Shown: piece after piece, positions 1-7,896 of the stretch
Layout: each line of letters starts with the position of its first letter
Position numbering within the stretch: the stretch's first letter is position 1
Source: Syntrophotaleaceae bacterium
GTDB taxonomy: Bacteria; Desulfobacterota; Desulfuromonadia; Desulfuromonadales; Syntrophotaleaceae
Assembly: GCA_041390365.1 (NCBI GenBank)
Contig: JAWKQB010000003.1
Location: 1-64,000, forward strand
DNA length: 64,000 bases
Reading direction: 5' to 3'
Program-made: the position numbers and the translations under genes
The notes under the pieces: model-generated
What the model was told of the DNA's origin: nothing
Seen by the model: the letters and a program-made list of their open reading frames with translations, nothing else
Database searches by the model: none

Positions 1-355
1 GCAGGTAATCCTCCTGATCGATGGTCTCCATGCGCTCGACGGAGCCGCCTTCCTCGTCTTCCAAGCGGTCGTTGAGCGAACAATTGCAGAGCCGGTAATC
101 CCGCAGGCCGGCCTTCCGCGCCTCGATGATGGTGGCGATCTTGTGTTCCACCACGCGGGCGATAAAGGTGTTGCGTTGGGCGCGGTCGGCGTTGTACTTG
201 GGCAGGCGTTGGAGCAGGTCCATCAGCATCTCCTGCTCCAGGTCCTCGCGGTCAGACTCGGTGAAGCCCACCCGTCCGACCAGTTGTCTCGCCTTGTACT
301 TGATGATCTGAACGGCATACTCGTCGATTCCTTCGTAGCGTTTGTCGAAACCCAT
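1..355 (-). CDS. Sigma-70-family sigma factor, N-terminal part (gene cut by window edge)
   Basis: Only the first 118 codons are inside the window; the gene continues past base 1. The translation starts MGFDKRYEGIDEYAVQ and continues with a helix-rich stretch containing ESDREDLEQEMLMDLL and then RAQRNTFIARVVEHKIATII. This resembles sigma-70 region 2, where the acidic DLEQE helix binds core RNA polymerase and the following basic/aromatic helix contacts the -10 element. Short sigma factors of this type occur in phages and integrated elements. The ATG is preceded by GAGGAGG five bases upstream, within a perfect palindrome. It is the last visible gene of the minus-strand mobile-element block and probably directs transcription of genes outside the window. 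An unrelated HTH protein cannot be excluded without region 4. Confidence 0.7.
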   Translation of the reverse strand, partial: MGFDKRYEGIDEYAVQIIKYKARQLVGRVGFTESDREDLEQEMLMDLLQRLPKYNADRAQRNTFIARVVEHKIATIIEARKAGLRDYRLCNCSLNDRLEDEEGGSVERMETIDQEDYL

Positions 356-360
356 CTGAG

Positions 361-380
361 CCTCCTCGGGGCCGAGGAGG
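361..380 (-). promoter_or_regulatory. Palindrome containing the Shine-Dalgarno of the sigma gene
   Basis: CCTCCTCGG and CCGAGGAGG form perfect 9-base arms separated by GG. The arm nearest the gene is the ribosome binding site of the sigma-factor gene starting at base 355. In the transcript the anti-arm can pair with the Shine-Dalgarno, so translation may be controlled by structure. The palindrome is observed; the regulatory role is inferred. Confidence 0.5.
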
Positions 381-429
381 AGCTCGTGTGGGTGTCGACC
401 TATGCCGGGACGACCGCTCTAAATGAAGC

Positions 430-547
430 GAGCGGAGGTGTTGCGAGTACGCCGGTATCGGCGACACCCACAACGACCTCCGCTCTGCGGCCAGTCTGTT
501 GTCTGGTGATGGACCGTGCTCTATGGCCGGGTCTGAATCAGACCCGG
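430..547. promoter_or_regulatory. Structured upstream module, copy A
   Basis: The region between the 110-aa gene and the sigma gene contains a long imperfect hairpin: GAGCGGAGGT plus GTTG (430-443) pairs with CAAC plus ACCTCCGCTC (471-485) with one bulged G, and the loop holds a small CGCC/GGCG hairpin. A 60-base stretch (453-512) resembles 7303-7364, sharing CACCCACAACG and TGTCTGGT at nearly the same spacing. The module ends in a hairpin with 10-base arms (527-536 and 538-547) that overlaps the stop codon of the 110-aa gene. It lies about 75 bases upstream of the sigma start. It could be an RNA leader, operator or recombination site. Confidence 0.5.
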
Positions 548-870
548 ACCGCGTCCGCCACGGTCATGCGGACGGGCAATCCGTTGTCGATCATGAGTTC
601 CTGGATCGAGAGCGAACGCTCCCGGTCGAAGACCTCGAACAGCTCCGCCACCTTCTTTTTCAGAGCGAAGCCGTCGTTGCCGCGGGATTCGTTCGGTCCG
701 TTGTCCTTGCCGAACAGAAACAGCCGCAGCACGGTGGGCGGGGGATCGAAGACCGGCTCGCCGTTTTGGACGCGCAGTCCCTCGATCCGCCCGTAGTTGA
801 TCTCCTGCATCAGCTCGACCAGGCGTTTCCTGGCAGGAGTCAGGGCCGCCTTTGTCACGACATCCGTCAT
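538..870 (-). CDS. Conserved mobile-element hypothetical protein, 110 aa
   Basis: The start at 870 (MTDVVTKAALTPARKR) is chosen because AAAGGAGGTCCGGT directly precedes it; a longer upstream ATG has no such site. The product is a small soluble protein with no membrane segment. The N-terminal half is helical and basic (ALTPARKRLVELMQEIN), followed by a short beta-rich part (GEPVFDPPPTVLRLFLFGK) and a C-terminal helix ending ADAVRV. I do not recognise a catalytic motif. It lies just upstream of the partial sigma gene on the same strand and is separated from the two-gene unknown module by a terminator-like hairpin, so it is probably transcribed with the sigma factor. A regulator or adaptor role is possible but unproven. 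Confidence 0.65.
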   Translation of the reverse strand: MTDVVTKAALTPARKRLVELMQEINYGRIEGLRVQNGEPVFDPPPTVLRLFLFGKDNGPNESRGNDGFALKKKVAELFEVFDRERSLSIQELMIDNGLPVRMTVADAVRV

Positions 871-910
871 ACCGGACCTCCTTTCGCGCACTTGGGCGCA
901 TCAACGAAAA

Positions 911-953
911 GCCCCCTGGGAGGCGGGTCCGGCGAATGGACCTCCCAGGGGGC
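911..953 (-). terminator. Rho-independent terminator-like hairpin after the 353-aa gene
   Basis: GCCCCCTGGGAGG (911-923) and CCTCCCAGGGGGC (941-953) are perfect 13-base arms around a 17-base loop. Read on the minus strand the stem is followed by TTTTCG. It separates the LexA/two-gene transcript from the 110-aa and sigma genes. Confidence 0.6.
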
Positions 954-1009
954 GTTCACCCGGATCATCCGGGCGTTTCTTCCAGGGTGAGGGTCTCGCC
1001 GGACCGTCA

Positions 1010-1163
1010 CCCCTCTTTGGCGAAATTTCGATCAGAGGGGCGGAACGGCCCGGCACGTCGATGGCGATGGGCAGGAAAATGCTGAGATTTCAGGCGGATG
1101 CCTGAGCTACAGAGAGGAAACTTTTTTTGATTTTTTTTCCGGAGGCCCAGCGAAATTTCGCTG
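1010..1163. promoter_or_regulatory. Intergenic region with repeated CGAAATTTCG palindromes
   Basis: The gap between the 353-aa gene (ending 1178) and the 110-aa gene (starting 870) holds the palindrome CGAAATTTCG twice: at 1021-1030, in the loop of a CCCCTCT/AGAGGGG hairpin (1010-1040), and at 1151-1160, inside the 16-base palindrome CAGCGAAATTTCGCTG. A long A/T run (1118-1139) lies between them. Two copies of the same palindrome flanking an A-tract suggest an operator, possibly for one of the element's HTH proteins. No promoter hexamers were convincing. Confidence 0.4.
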
Positions 1164-1177
1164 ACTCGGAGAACAGA

Positions 1178-2239
1178 CTATTCGTCGGGGGAGATGAGGA
1201 AGAGTGCCTGCCAGCCCTTTCCGTCATCCGTCAGGCGGAAGGGATCGCCTTCGATGCGGAAGAAGTCCTGCAGGTTGGCGGCGAGGAGTTCGCGGCGTTT
1301 CTGGTTTTTCCGGTCTGCCTTATTGCTGGTCCAGTCAAGAACCCCTCGCTCCTCGGCGAAGGTCTTGAGCAGATCCCATTGAACGGTGGGATCGCCGTTC
1401 TTCTTGTTGGCCATGCCCATCTGCGTGTAATTGAACACGCCTCCGGCCGTTTTCGCTTTGACCGAGACGGTATGCCCGTCCTTGAAGCGGATCGATACGT
1501 CTCTCCAGGTTGCATCCGGTGGTGTGGGGAAGAAGACCATGGAGTCTCCTTCCTTCGGCGATGGAAGATTGGAACTGCGGAATTGGGCCAGGACTTCATC
1601 GAGTGGACGAAGAAGCCGAAGTTGTCGCTTGTCACCGATGGCAACGCTTTCCGACAGGGACACGAAGCCAGACCGCTTGTCGGTCAGCCGCTTCTCCGCC
1701 TTCGCGGAGCAGAGTTCCCGTGTGGGAGACAAGAGAATGAACGGCGTGCTATTCCTCCCCAGGAGACCATCCACTGCCTCGCTGAAATCGTCGGGTTCGA
1801 TCTGGATGGTCAGGTAGACTGGGAAACGGTATCCGGCATATGGAGAGTAAACGCCGATGCGCGTCGTTCCGGGAAGATCGGTTCCCGCGTCGGTTTCTGC
1901 GATCAGGTCGAAGACCTTGGCGAGCGCCGTGTCGAGAGTCGGACGATCCAGCTCATAGACCACGATGTCGGATCGCTGCAGGACAAAAGTCTCGCATCCA
2001 CGTTCGCACCTGCAGACGGCGACAATGTCCTCCGGACCGTGCACGACCACTTCGTGCTCACAGCCACAGCCGCGTTGAACCATGCAGGGATGTGAAGACG
2101 CCAGTTTGCCGTTCGGACGAAGGAAGGCCTTCGCCGCCCCATAGTCGTTCCCGAACCGGGCTTTCCACTCGGCATCCACCGCGGCCACGCCGGGGACGGT
2201 TTCAAGTGCCTGCCAGAATCCGGTCGGTCTATTCCTCAC
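1178..2239 (-). CDS. Unknown Cys-rich protein, 353 aa, second gene of LexA-linked pair
   Basis: This protein belongs to no family I can name. It begins at a GTG lying inside the end of the upstream gene (11-base overlap, GTGAGGAATAG), so the two are probably translationally coupled. Residues about 45-90 contain clustered cysteines (CMVQRGCGC, then CRCERGC) that look like a zinc-binding knuckle. The middle is beta-rich, and the C-terminal third (FNYTQMGMANKKNGDPTVQW onward) is helical with many basic residues, possibly a winged helix. There is no signal peptide or membrane segment, so it should be cytoplasmic. A terminator-like hairpin lies downstream at 911-953. It sits in a LexA-controlled transcript; a defence, DNA-processing or accessory regulatory role is only speculation. 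Confidence 0.7.
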   Translation of the reverse strand: MRNRPTGFWQALETVPGVAAVDAEWKARFGNDYGAAKAFLRPNGKLASSHPCMVQRGCGCEHEVVVHGPEDIVAVCRCERGCETFVLQRSDIVVYELDRPTLDTALAKVFDLIAETDAGTDLPGTTRIGVYSPYAGYRFPVYLTIQIEPDDFSEAVDGLLGRNSTPFILLSPTRELCSAKAEKRLTDKRSGFVSLSESVAIGDKRQLRLLRPLDEVLAQFRSSNLPSPKEGDSMVFFPTPPDATWRDVSIRFKDGHTVSVKAKTAGGVFNYTQMGMANKKNGDPTVQWDLLKTFAEERGVLDWTSNKADRKNQKRRELLAANLQDFFRIEGDPFRLTDDGKGWQALFLISPDE

Positions 2240-3395
2240 CGTCTTCCTGCTCGGCGAGGATGAATCCGCGCTTGGTGAGCCAGTCTTCGACCACGGCGGC
2301 GTCGCTGTCCCTGGTGTACTGGGCGATGTTCGATGGGCGGATGGTCACGGTCCGGGCCGTCTTGGAGTCGGTGAATTTCACCTGAAAGCTCGCCCGGATG
2401 ATCCGTGCCTTCTGGGGCATGGTGCGGCCGCGCCCGGCGTAGGCGGCGAACACGTCGTTGGCCTTGCGTATCTCGGTCTCCTTCTCCGCGCCGCCCCAGA
2501 AAAACTGTATCTCCTTGAGCCGCACCCACTCCATACCGTCCACGTCCGTGCAGACGACGGAGGCATCTCCGTCGGTCCGGAGCGGCTCGAGCGTGTATTT
2601 GCCGGTCTCAGGGAAGAAATCCTCCTTGTTGAACACATGGCGGCCGAACTGCCGGCGGAAGAGGTCCTTTTCCCCTTTTCCGCAAGCATGCATTCGGATC
2701 TCACCGATGGTCGGTTCGTAAACCAGCACGTCGTATTTCTCTGGACGGTAGAAGACGCTCGAAGCCTGACCGCCGTCGAGGCTGCCCTCACGCCGCAACG
2801 GATCACCGTGACGCACCAGAAACCACACGGAATCCTTCTTGGGGTAAACGAAGACCTTCGATCCCCGTCCGCGCTTCTTCTTCTCGAACCAATCGTCGAG
2901 GTCCTTTTCCAGAGCCACGAGCGCTTTCGCTGTCGGCGGTTTGAACTTGGGGATCGGATGCGTATCGGTCTGAAAATACTCGAAGGACCGGGGCTTCAAG
3001 AGGTACTGCTCGGCGTGCTTGCGCTCGAGAAGGTCCTTGTTCTGCAGGTAGACCTGAACGGCCACGTCGGCCGCGGTGGGGTCCGGGTTCCCGTCGAGAG
3101 AGATGCCGTTGTTCTCCGCCTCCTGTAAGAGGACGTCCATGGCTTCGGGCGTGGCCATCTCATGCACGAAGTAGAGTGCGTCGAGCAGGCCCTTCGGCGT
3201 GTCCGTATCCGGGTTCATGAGCACATTGACGAGTTGGTCGTAGTCGATGCCGTCGGAGGCGGACGGCGGCGGCAACGTCAATCCTCTGCCGTCGAAGTAG
3301 GGCTTGTGAGGGTTCAGCAGAGCCAACAGATGTTCACGCGCGATGGCCTTGAGGCCGTCGGCATGGGCAAAACGCCTGAGATTGTACGTCGCCAT
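2229..3395 (-). CDS. Unknown protein, 388 aa, first gene of LexA-linked pair
   Basis: The ATG at 3395 has a strong AGGAGGAAAG site. The N-terminal about 140 residues are helical (MATYNLRRFAHADGLKAIAR, later DALYFVHEMATPEAMDVLL). The central and C-terminal parts are mixed alpha/beta with a basic linker (EKKKRGRGSK), several aromatic-rich strands (VWFLVRHGDP, IQFFWGGAEKE) and an acidic tail. No nuclease, ATPase or methylase motif is evident. It begins 22 bases after the LexA-type repressor gene and overlaps the next gene by 11 bases, so repressor and pair form one transcription unit. I do not recognise the family; its neighbours suggest a damage-inducible accessory function of the element. Confidence 0.7.
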   Translation of the reverse strand: MATYNLRRFAHADGLKAIAREHLLALLNPHKPYFDGRGLTLPPPSASDGIDYDQLVNVLMNPDTDTPKGLLDALYFVHEMATPEAMDVLLQEAENNGISLDGNPDPTAADVAVQVYLQNKDLLERKHAEQYLLKPRSFEYFQTDTHPIPKFKPPTAKALVALEKDLDDWFEKKKRGRGSKVFVYPKKDSVWFLVRHGDPLRREGSLDGGQASSVFYRPEKYDVLVYEPTIGEIRMHACGKGEKDLFRRQFGRHVFNKEDFFPETGKYTLEPLRTDGDASVVCTDVDGMEWVRLKEIQFFWGGAEKETEIRKANDVFAAYAGRGRTMPQKARIIRASFQVKFTDSKTARTVTIRPSNIAQYTRDSDAAVVEDWLTKRGFILAEQEDGEE

Positions 3396-3416
3396 TCGTT
3401 CTTTCCTCCTTGTTCT

Positions 3417-4091
3417 TTATAGCCAGGCCCTTCCCGGCGTTTGCGTTTCCGAGCCGGGCCGCCTGACTGCGACGACCTTGCCGATGATGCGCAGCCCGTC
3501 GTCGGGCCCCACGGGGATCGGTCGATGCTTCGGGTTTTCCGGTCTCAATTCAATTCTCTCGCCGCGGATATAAAGCCGCTTCACCGTGGCCTCGTCCTCC
3601 AACAACGCGACCACGATGTCACCGTTCTCCGCCACGGGCTGTTGTCGCACCACCACCAGGTCGCGCTCCCGGATTCCGGCGTCCACCATGCTGTCTCCGG
3701 TCACTTCCAGAGCGAAGCACCGGCCTGCCCTGGCGATCCCGCCTTCGACCAGCACCTCTCCGACGATGTTCTCCTCGGCCAAGATGGGCTGGCCGGCCGC
3801 CACCCGGCCGACGATGGGGACGGCCACAAGATCGGGGATGTCGTCCTCGGGTTCGCGGACAATCGCAATTCCACGAGCCTTCCGGGGTTCGCGCTTCAGA
3901 TAGCCCTTGCGGACAAGCTGGCTCACCTGGCCGTGGGCGCTGGCGTGCGATATGCCGAGGATGTCCGCGAGTTCCTTCATGGTCGGGGGGAACCCCCGCC
4001 GGTTCGTGAAGAGGCGGATCTCCTTCAATGTACGGCGTTGCGGCTCGGTTATTTCCTGAACGGGGCGTCTGCCTCGCGGTCTTTGACTCAT
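3417..4091 (-). CDS. lexA: LexA-type self-cleaving transcriptional repressor
   Basis: This 224-aa protein has the full LexA layout. An N-terminal winged helix-turn-helix (about residues 15-75, PPTMKELADILGISHASAHG) is followed by a peptidase S24 domain. The cleavage site is Ala99-Gly100 (RVAAGQP), the nucleophile is Ser134 (TGDSMVDAG) and the general base is Lys171 (EATVKRLY). In LexA, RecA filaments on damaged DNA trigger autocleavage and derepression. I placed the start at MSQRPRGRRP, with GAGG ten bases upstream; a longer open frame would cross the promoter. Its own promoter carries a perfect palindrome, indicating autorepression. It leads an operon with two unknown genes. Being inside a mobile element, it is probably an accessory rather than the main chromosomal LexA. 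Confidence 0.9.
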   Translation of the reverse strand: MSQRPRGRRPVQEITEPQRRTLKEIRLFTNRRGFPPTMKELADILGISHASAHGQVSQLVRKGYLKREPRKARGIAIVREPEDDIPDLVAVPIVGRVAAGQPILAEENIVGEVLVEGGIARAGRCFALEVTGDSMVDAGIRERDLVVVRQQPVAENGDIVVALLEDEATVKRLYIRGERIELRPENPKHRPIPVGPDDGLRIIGKVVAVRRPGSETQTPGRAWL

Positions 4092-4182
4092 GTGTATCCT
4101 CAACCATCCAAATGGCTTATTTATGAACGCCAATGGCCGCAGGGCCCGGTCAGGGCAAACTACGGCCACATTACAGGCTGAT

Positions 4183-4211
4183 ATTATACGACCTGATAGG
4201 CATCAGGTCAA
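4183..4211 (-). promoter_or_regulatory. lexA promoter with embedded LexA-like operator
   Basis: On the minus strand a TTGACC -35 box (4211-4206) and a perfect TATAAT -10 box (4188-4183) are 17 bases apart. The spacer and -35 overlap the inverted repeat ACCTGAT-AGGC-ATCAGGT (4191-4208), a perfect 7-base-arm palindrome. A repressor bound here would block RNA polymerase. The leader to the lexA start would be about 85 bases. Confidence 0.8.
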
Positions 4212-4324
4212 TAGAAAAAATGTACATGAATCAGGAGGTTTGGGGATTGCCGGCGGGGATGAAAAGAGAGATCGGTGATCGGACGGGTGGATAGAGAGGC
4301 GGCCGGTTGCCTTGAGCGGGGGCG

Positions 4325-4752
4325 TCAGCTCATCCGCTCGGCGGTCAGCTTCGCCCACATCTTTCGTTGACGCGACCAGTGGGGAACTGCGGCAATGGGA
4401 CGGACCTCTTTCTCCCGAAGCCGGTCACGCCCCTTGACCGTCCGGGGCAGGAAGAGAATCGCCTCTTGGATGTCCGGGGCCAGGTTGAGCAGGTTCATGA
4501 TCTGGGTGATGCGTGCGCGCGTCACATAGCCGAGCCTGGCCAAATCGGCATAGTCCCGCACTTCGCCGCGCCGGACCAGTCCGTCGAAGCGGATTGCCAA
4601 TGCCATCAGCTTCGAGATGCGGGGCAGATTCCCCGGCTCGATGGTTCGGTCTACCTCGTGTGGATGGTTGTCGCTTTTCCTGCGGTTCTTGGGTTTGAAA
4701 CTGAAGGAGATCTCCAGCCGGCTCAGTCCCGTTCCGTCGGATGCGGTATTTT

Positions 4753-4756
<4 letters not shown>
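4325..4756 (-). CDS. HTH protein coupled to serine recombinase
   Basis: A 143-aa protein starting at an ATG that overlaps the recombinase stop by four bases (ATGA), so it is translated by coupling. The central part DYADLARLGYVTRARITQIMNLL is a helix-turn-helix resembling those of ParB/KorB-like proteins, preceded by a basic region (FKPKNRRKS). The C-terminus is basic (PHWSRQRKMWAKL). Genes like this commonly accompany large serine recombinases with DUF2924 genes in proteobacterial elements. It may act as a recombination directionality factor or as a regulator of the operon; neither role is shown by the sequence. It is the last gene of the operon; 100 bases downstream lies the lexA promoter. 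Confidence 0.75.
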
Positions 4757-6365
<1,609 letters not shown>

Positions 6366-6369
<4 letters not shown>

Positions 6370-6902
6370 TCGTTCCTCCTCTCGGGTTTGCGGCTCCCGC
6401 CCTTGGTCGCGGCATCGGCGATACCGAAGAAGAGGAACCCGTTCCACTTGCTCCCGGTGACCTCCTTGGCGATGGCTGAGAGGGACTTGTACCGTCGGCC
6501 GTCGAACTCGAAGCCGTTGTCGAGTACCTTGACCACAATGTCGCGGCCTTGGAACTCGCGGGCGAGCAGAGTTCCGGGCAGCGGCAGCCTCGGGTCGTGC
6601 GACGGGGATATGCGGCTGGTCGCCGTTCTCGCTTTGACCTCGGCGGAACCCGAGGCGACCGGATCACGCGGAGACCGCGTTCTCAGGTCGGCGTCATTGG
6701 CCAGTTCCTCAGCCCTGCGCCGGGCCCGCTCCGAAAGGTCACCCTCCGCCAGAGCCTGAATGCGCCAGGCGATTCGCTTGCGAAGAAACTCCTTATGGTA
6801 GGAGCGGGTCTCCTCCCCAAAGACCTCGAGGTACTTGTCCCGGAGTTCTCCGACGGTCATCCGGGAGAGCCCCTGGACCTCTTGATACGTTGTTGCTTCC
6901 AT
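6366..6902 (-). CDS. DUF2924 domain protein
   Basis: The 178-aa product matches the DUF2924 pattern: an N-terminal helical part (MTVGELRDKYLEVFGEE, then HKEFLRKRIAWRIQALAEG) and a C-terminal part with LPGTLLAREFQGRD, GFEFDGRRYKSLSAIAKEVTG and SKWNGFLFFG. The function of DUF2924 is unknown, but it is typically found next to serine recombinases in integrated elements, as here. The start MEATTYQEV is chosen because AAAGGAGGTTTCGG precedes it; the open frame runs further upstream with no comparable site. The stop overlaps the recombinase start by four bases, so the two proteins are made together; a role as DNA-binding accessory factor in recombination is plausible. Confidence 0.85.
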
Positions 6903-6969
6903 CCGAAACCTCCTTTGCTTCATGGGCTTCGCCCTGCGGGCGGCCCGTCCGCACCGCAATCTCAGGGCG

Positions 6970-7191
6970 TTAACTCGTGAATGAATGAAGGCTTCGGTGG
7001 CCCGGAATATCAAGGCGTTTCTCCGTAAACGCCTCAGATTCTTCAACTTGCGCTACATGCTCTGCCCCACTGCCGGAATCTGGGGCGATTCGGCGTCCGT
7101 TTCGATGGCGCATGTAGCCTCTGGCCAGGATCGTGGCGATCTCCGATATCACCTCTTCAAGTGAGGTGGGGACGTGTTCGTTGTCCGGCAT
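6970..7191 (-). CDS. Small element protein, 73 aa, first gene of recombinase operon
   Basis: MPDNEHVPTSLEEVISEIA starts after a strong AAAAGGAGGACCGG site. The segment EIATILARGYMRHRNGRR resembles small proteins that often precede DUF2924 genes in proteobacterial elements, where a leucine-rich helix is followed by GYxRxR. The remainder is polar and acidic. There is no membrane helix. It lies 67 bases upstream of the DUF2924 gene on the same strand, so the two are likely co-transcribed. Its function is unknown. Confidence 0.6.
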   Translation of the reverse strand: MPDNEHVPTSLEEVISEIATILARGYMRHRNGRRIAPDSGSGAEHVAQVEESEAFTEKRLDIPGHRSLHSFTS

Positions 7192-7271
7192 CCGGTCCTC
7201 CTTTTGCGGGAGGCCGAGGAAGGGTTCCGTCATGGATGCCGCGGGACTGGATAGGCCGGTCATTGAGAAGG

Positions 7272-7390
7272 CCGTTGGAGCCCGTTCGACACCGCCCGAG
7301 GGCGATGTCGCCGGCACCCACAACGGTCTCCGATCTCACGGCTGTTTCCGCTGTCTGGTAATCCGCTTGCGCCGGACCCACTGGTCCGGC
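7272..7390. promoter_or_regulatory. Structured upstream module, copy B
   Basis: CCGTTG (7272-7277) pairs with CAACGG (7321-7326), enclosing the hairpin CGACA-C-CGCCC-GA-GGGCG-A-TGTCG (7287-7310). The 62 bases at 7303-7364 resemble 453-512, including identical CACCCACAACG and TGTCTGGT. The module ends with the perfect hairpin GCCGGACC-CACT-GGTCCGGC (7371-7390). It lies 81 bases upstream of the first gene of the recombinase operon, matching the position of copy A relative to the sigma gene. Confidence 0.5.
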
Positions 7391-7519
7391 TTTCGGCAGA
7401 TACCTACCGGAGGGGAGTTCGAAATGTCGAAACGGGTGTCCGGATGCAGCCGGGCTGTTAAACAAGGCGGGTCGAAAAACGGAGAACGGGAGAATTCGGA
7501 GAGGACATTTGCGGTGAGC

Positions 7520-7562
7520 GCCCGCAACCCCCAGGGTTGCACCCAGTCCCCGGACTGCGGGC
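7520..7562. other. Cloverleaf-like inverted-repeat cluster
   Basis: GCCCGCA (7520-7526) pairs with TGCGGGC (7556-7562). Inside are two further hairpins, CAACCC-CCA-GGGTTG (7525-7539) and GTCC-CC-GGAC (7546-7555). The outer stem and the first inner stem compete for two bases. A three-way junction of this size may be a protein-binding or recombination structure; no function is shown. Confidence 0.4.
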
Positions 7563-7675
7563 TTCGAAATGGAGAATCAGGATAAATGTGCGGGCGGGCG
7601 TAAGTCGGCGTGGGCACGCCGGAAACGACGAGACCCCGAGGGGATCACCCCACGGGGCCTTGCGTTAAATAAGAA

Positions 7676-7691
7676 CCGCTGAAATCAGCGG
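7676..7691 (-). terminator. tRNA-Asn terminator
   Basis: CCGCTGA (7676-7682) and TCAGCGG (7685-7691) form a perfect hairpin ten bases past the tRNA 3' end; on the minus strand it is followed by TTCTTATTT. Confidence 0.7.
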
Positions 7692-7700
7692 ATGGATTTT

Positions 7701-7776
7701 TGGCTCCCCGGGCAGGACTCGAACCTGCGACAAGGCGGTTAACAGCCGCCTGCTCTACCGACTGAGCTACCGGGGA
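7701..7776 (-). tRNA. tRNA-Asn (GTT anticodon)
   Basis: Read on the minus strand this is a 76-base tRNA with encoded CCA. The acceptor stem is TCCCCGG/CCGGGGA with discriminator G. The anticodon stem is GGCGG/CCGCC around the loop CTGTTAA, giving anticodon GTT (asparagine). The T arm contains the invariant GGTTCGAGTCC. A strong promoter lies 34 bases upstream and a terminator ten bases downstream, so it is a single-gene transcript. tRNA 3' ends are common integration sites, but the recombinase here is of the serine class. Confidence 0.97.
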
Positions 7777-7809
7777 ATTTATATCGCTCCAGCTCAAGCG
7801 ATGGGCTGG

Positions 7810-7837
7810 ATTATACTGACGCTGCTTAGTATGTCAA
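7810..7837 (-). promoter_or_regulatory. Consensus promoter of tRNA-Asn
   Basis: On the minus strand TTGACA (7837-7832) and TATAAT (7815-7810) are both perfect sigma-70 hexamers, 16 bases apart, reading into the tRNA gene. Confidence 0.85.
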
Positions 7838-7896
7838 GGGTTTTTTCAGCGGCAACCAACCCTTTCCCCCGCCCCTGCCCCGGCCTCTCAGATGAC

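Larger units (their letters stand above)
7192..7700. other. Element right-end noncoding region
   Basis: About 500 bases with no convincing gene. It holds structured module copy B, a cloverleaf-like fold (7520-7562), a perfect palindrome CGGCGTG/CACGCCG (7606-7621), a nested hairpin CCCCG-GGGG/CCCC-CGGGG (7634-7657) and the tRNA terminator. A 53-codon frame at 7424-7585 has a GGAGGGG site but low-complexity content, and I do not call it. The density of hairpins suggests regulatory or recombination sites, possibly the element's right attachment region. Confidence 0.5.

Noticed and set aside
143..796. Long plus-strand open frame (217 codons) over the sigma-gene region
   Set aside because: It runs antisense across the sigma factor and the 110-aa gene, has no ribosome binding site, and its translation is of low-complexity composition.
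7424..7585. 53-codon frame (MSKRVSGCSRA...) near tRNA-Asn
   Set aside because: A GGAGGGG site is present, but the translation has no protein-like pattern and the region is packed with hairpins, including the cloverleaf fold; a noncoding role is more likely.
7701..7776. tRNA-Asn as the element's attachment site
   Set aside because: Adjacency is suggestive, but the integrase is a serine recombinase, no direct repeat of the tRNA 3' end was seen in the window, and the left end is outside it.
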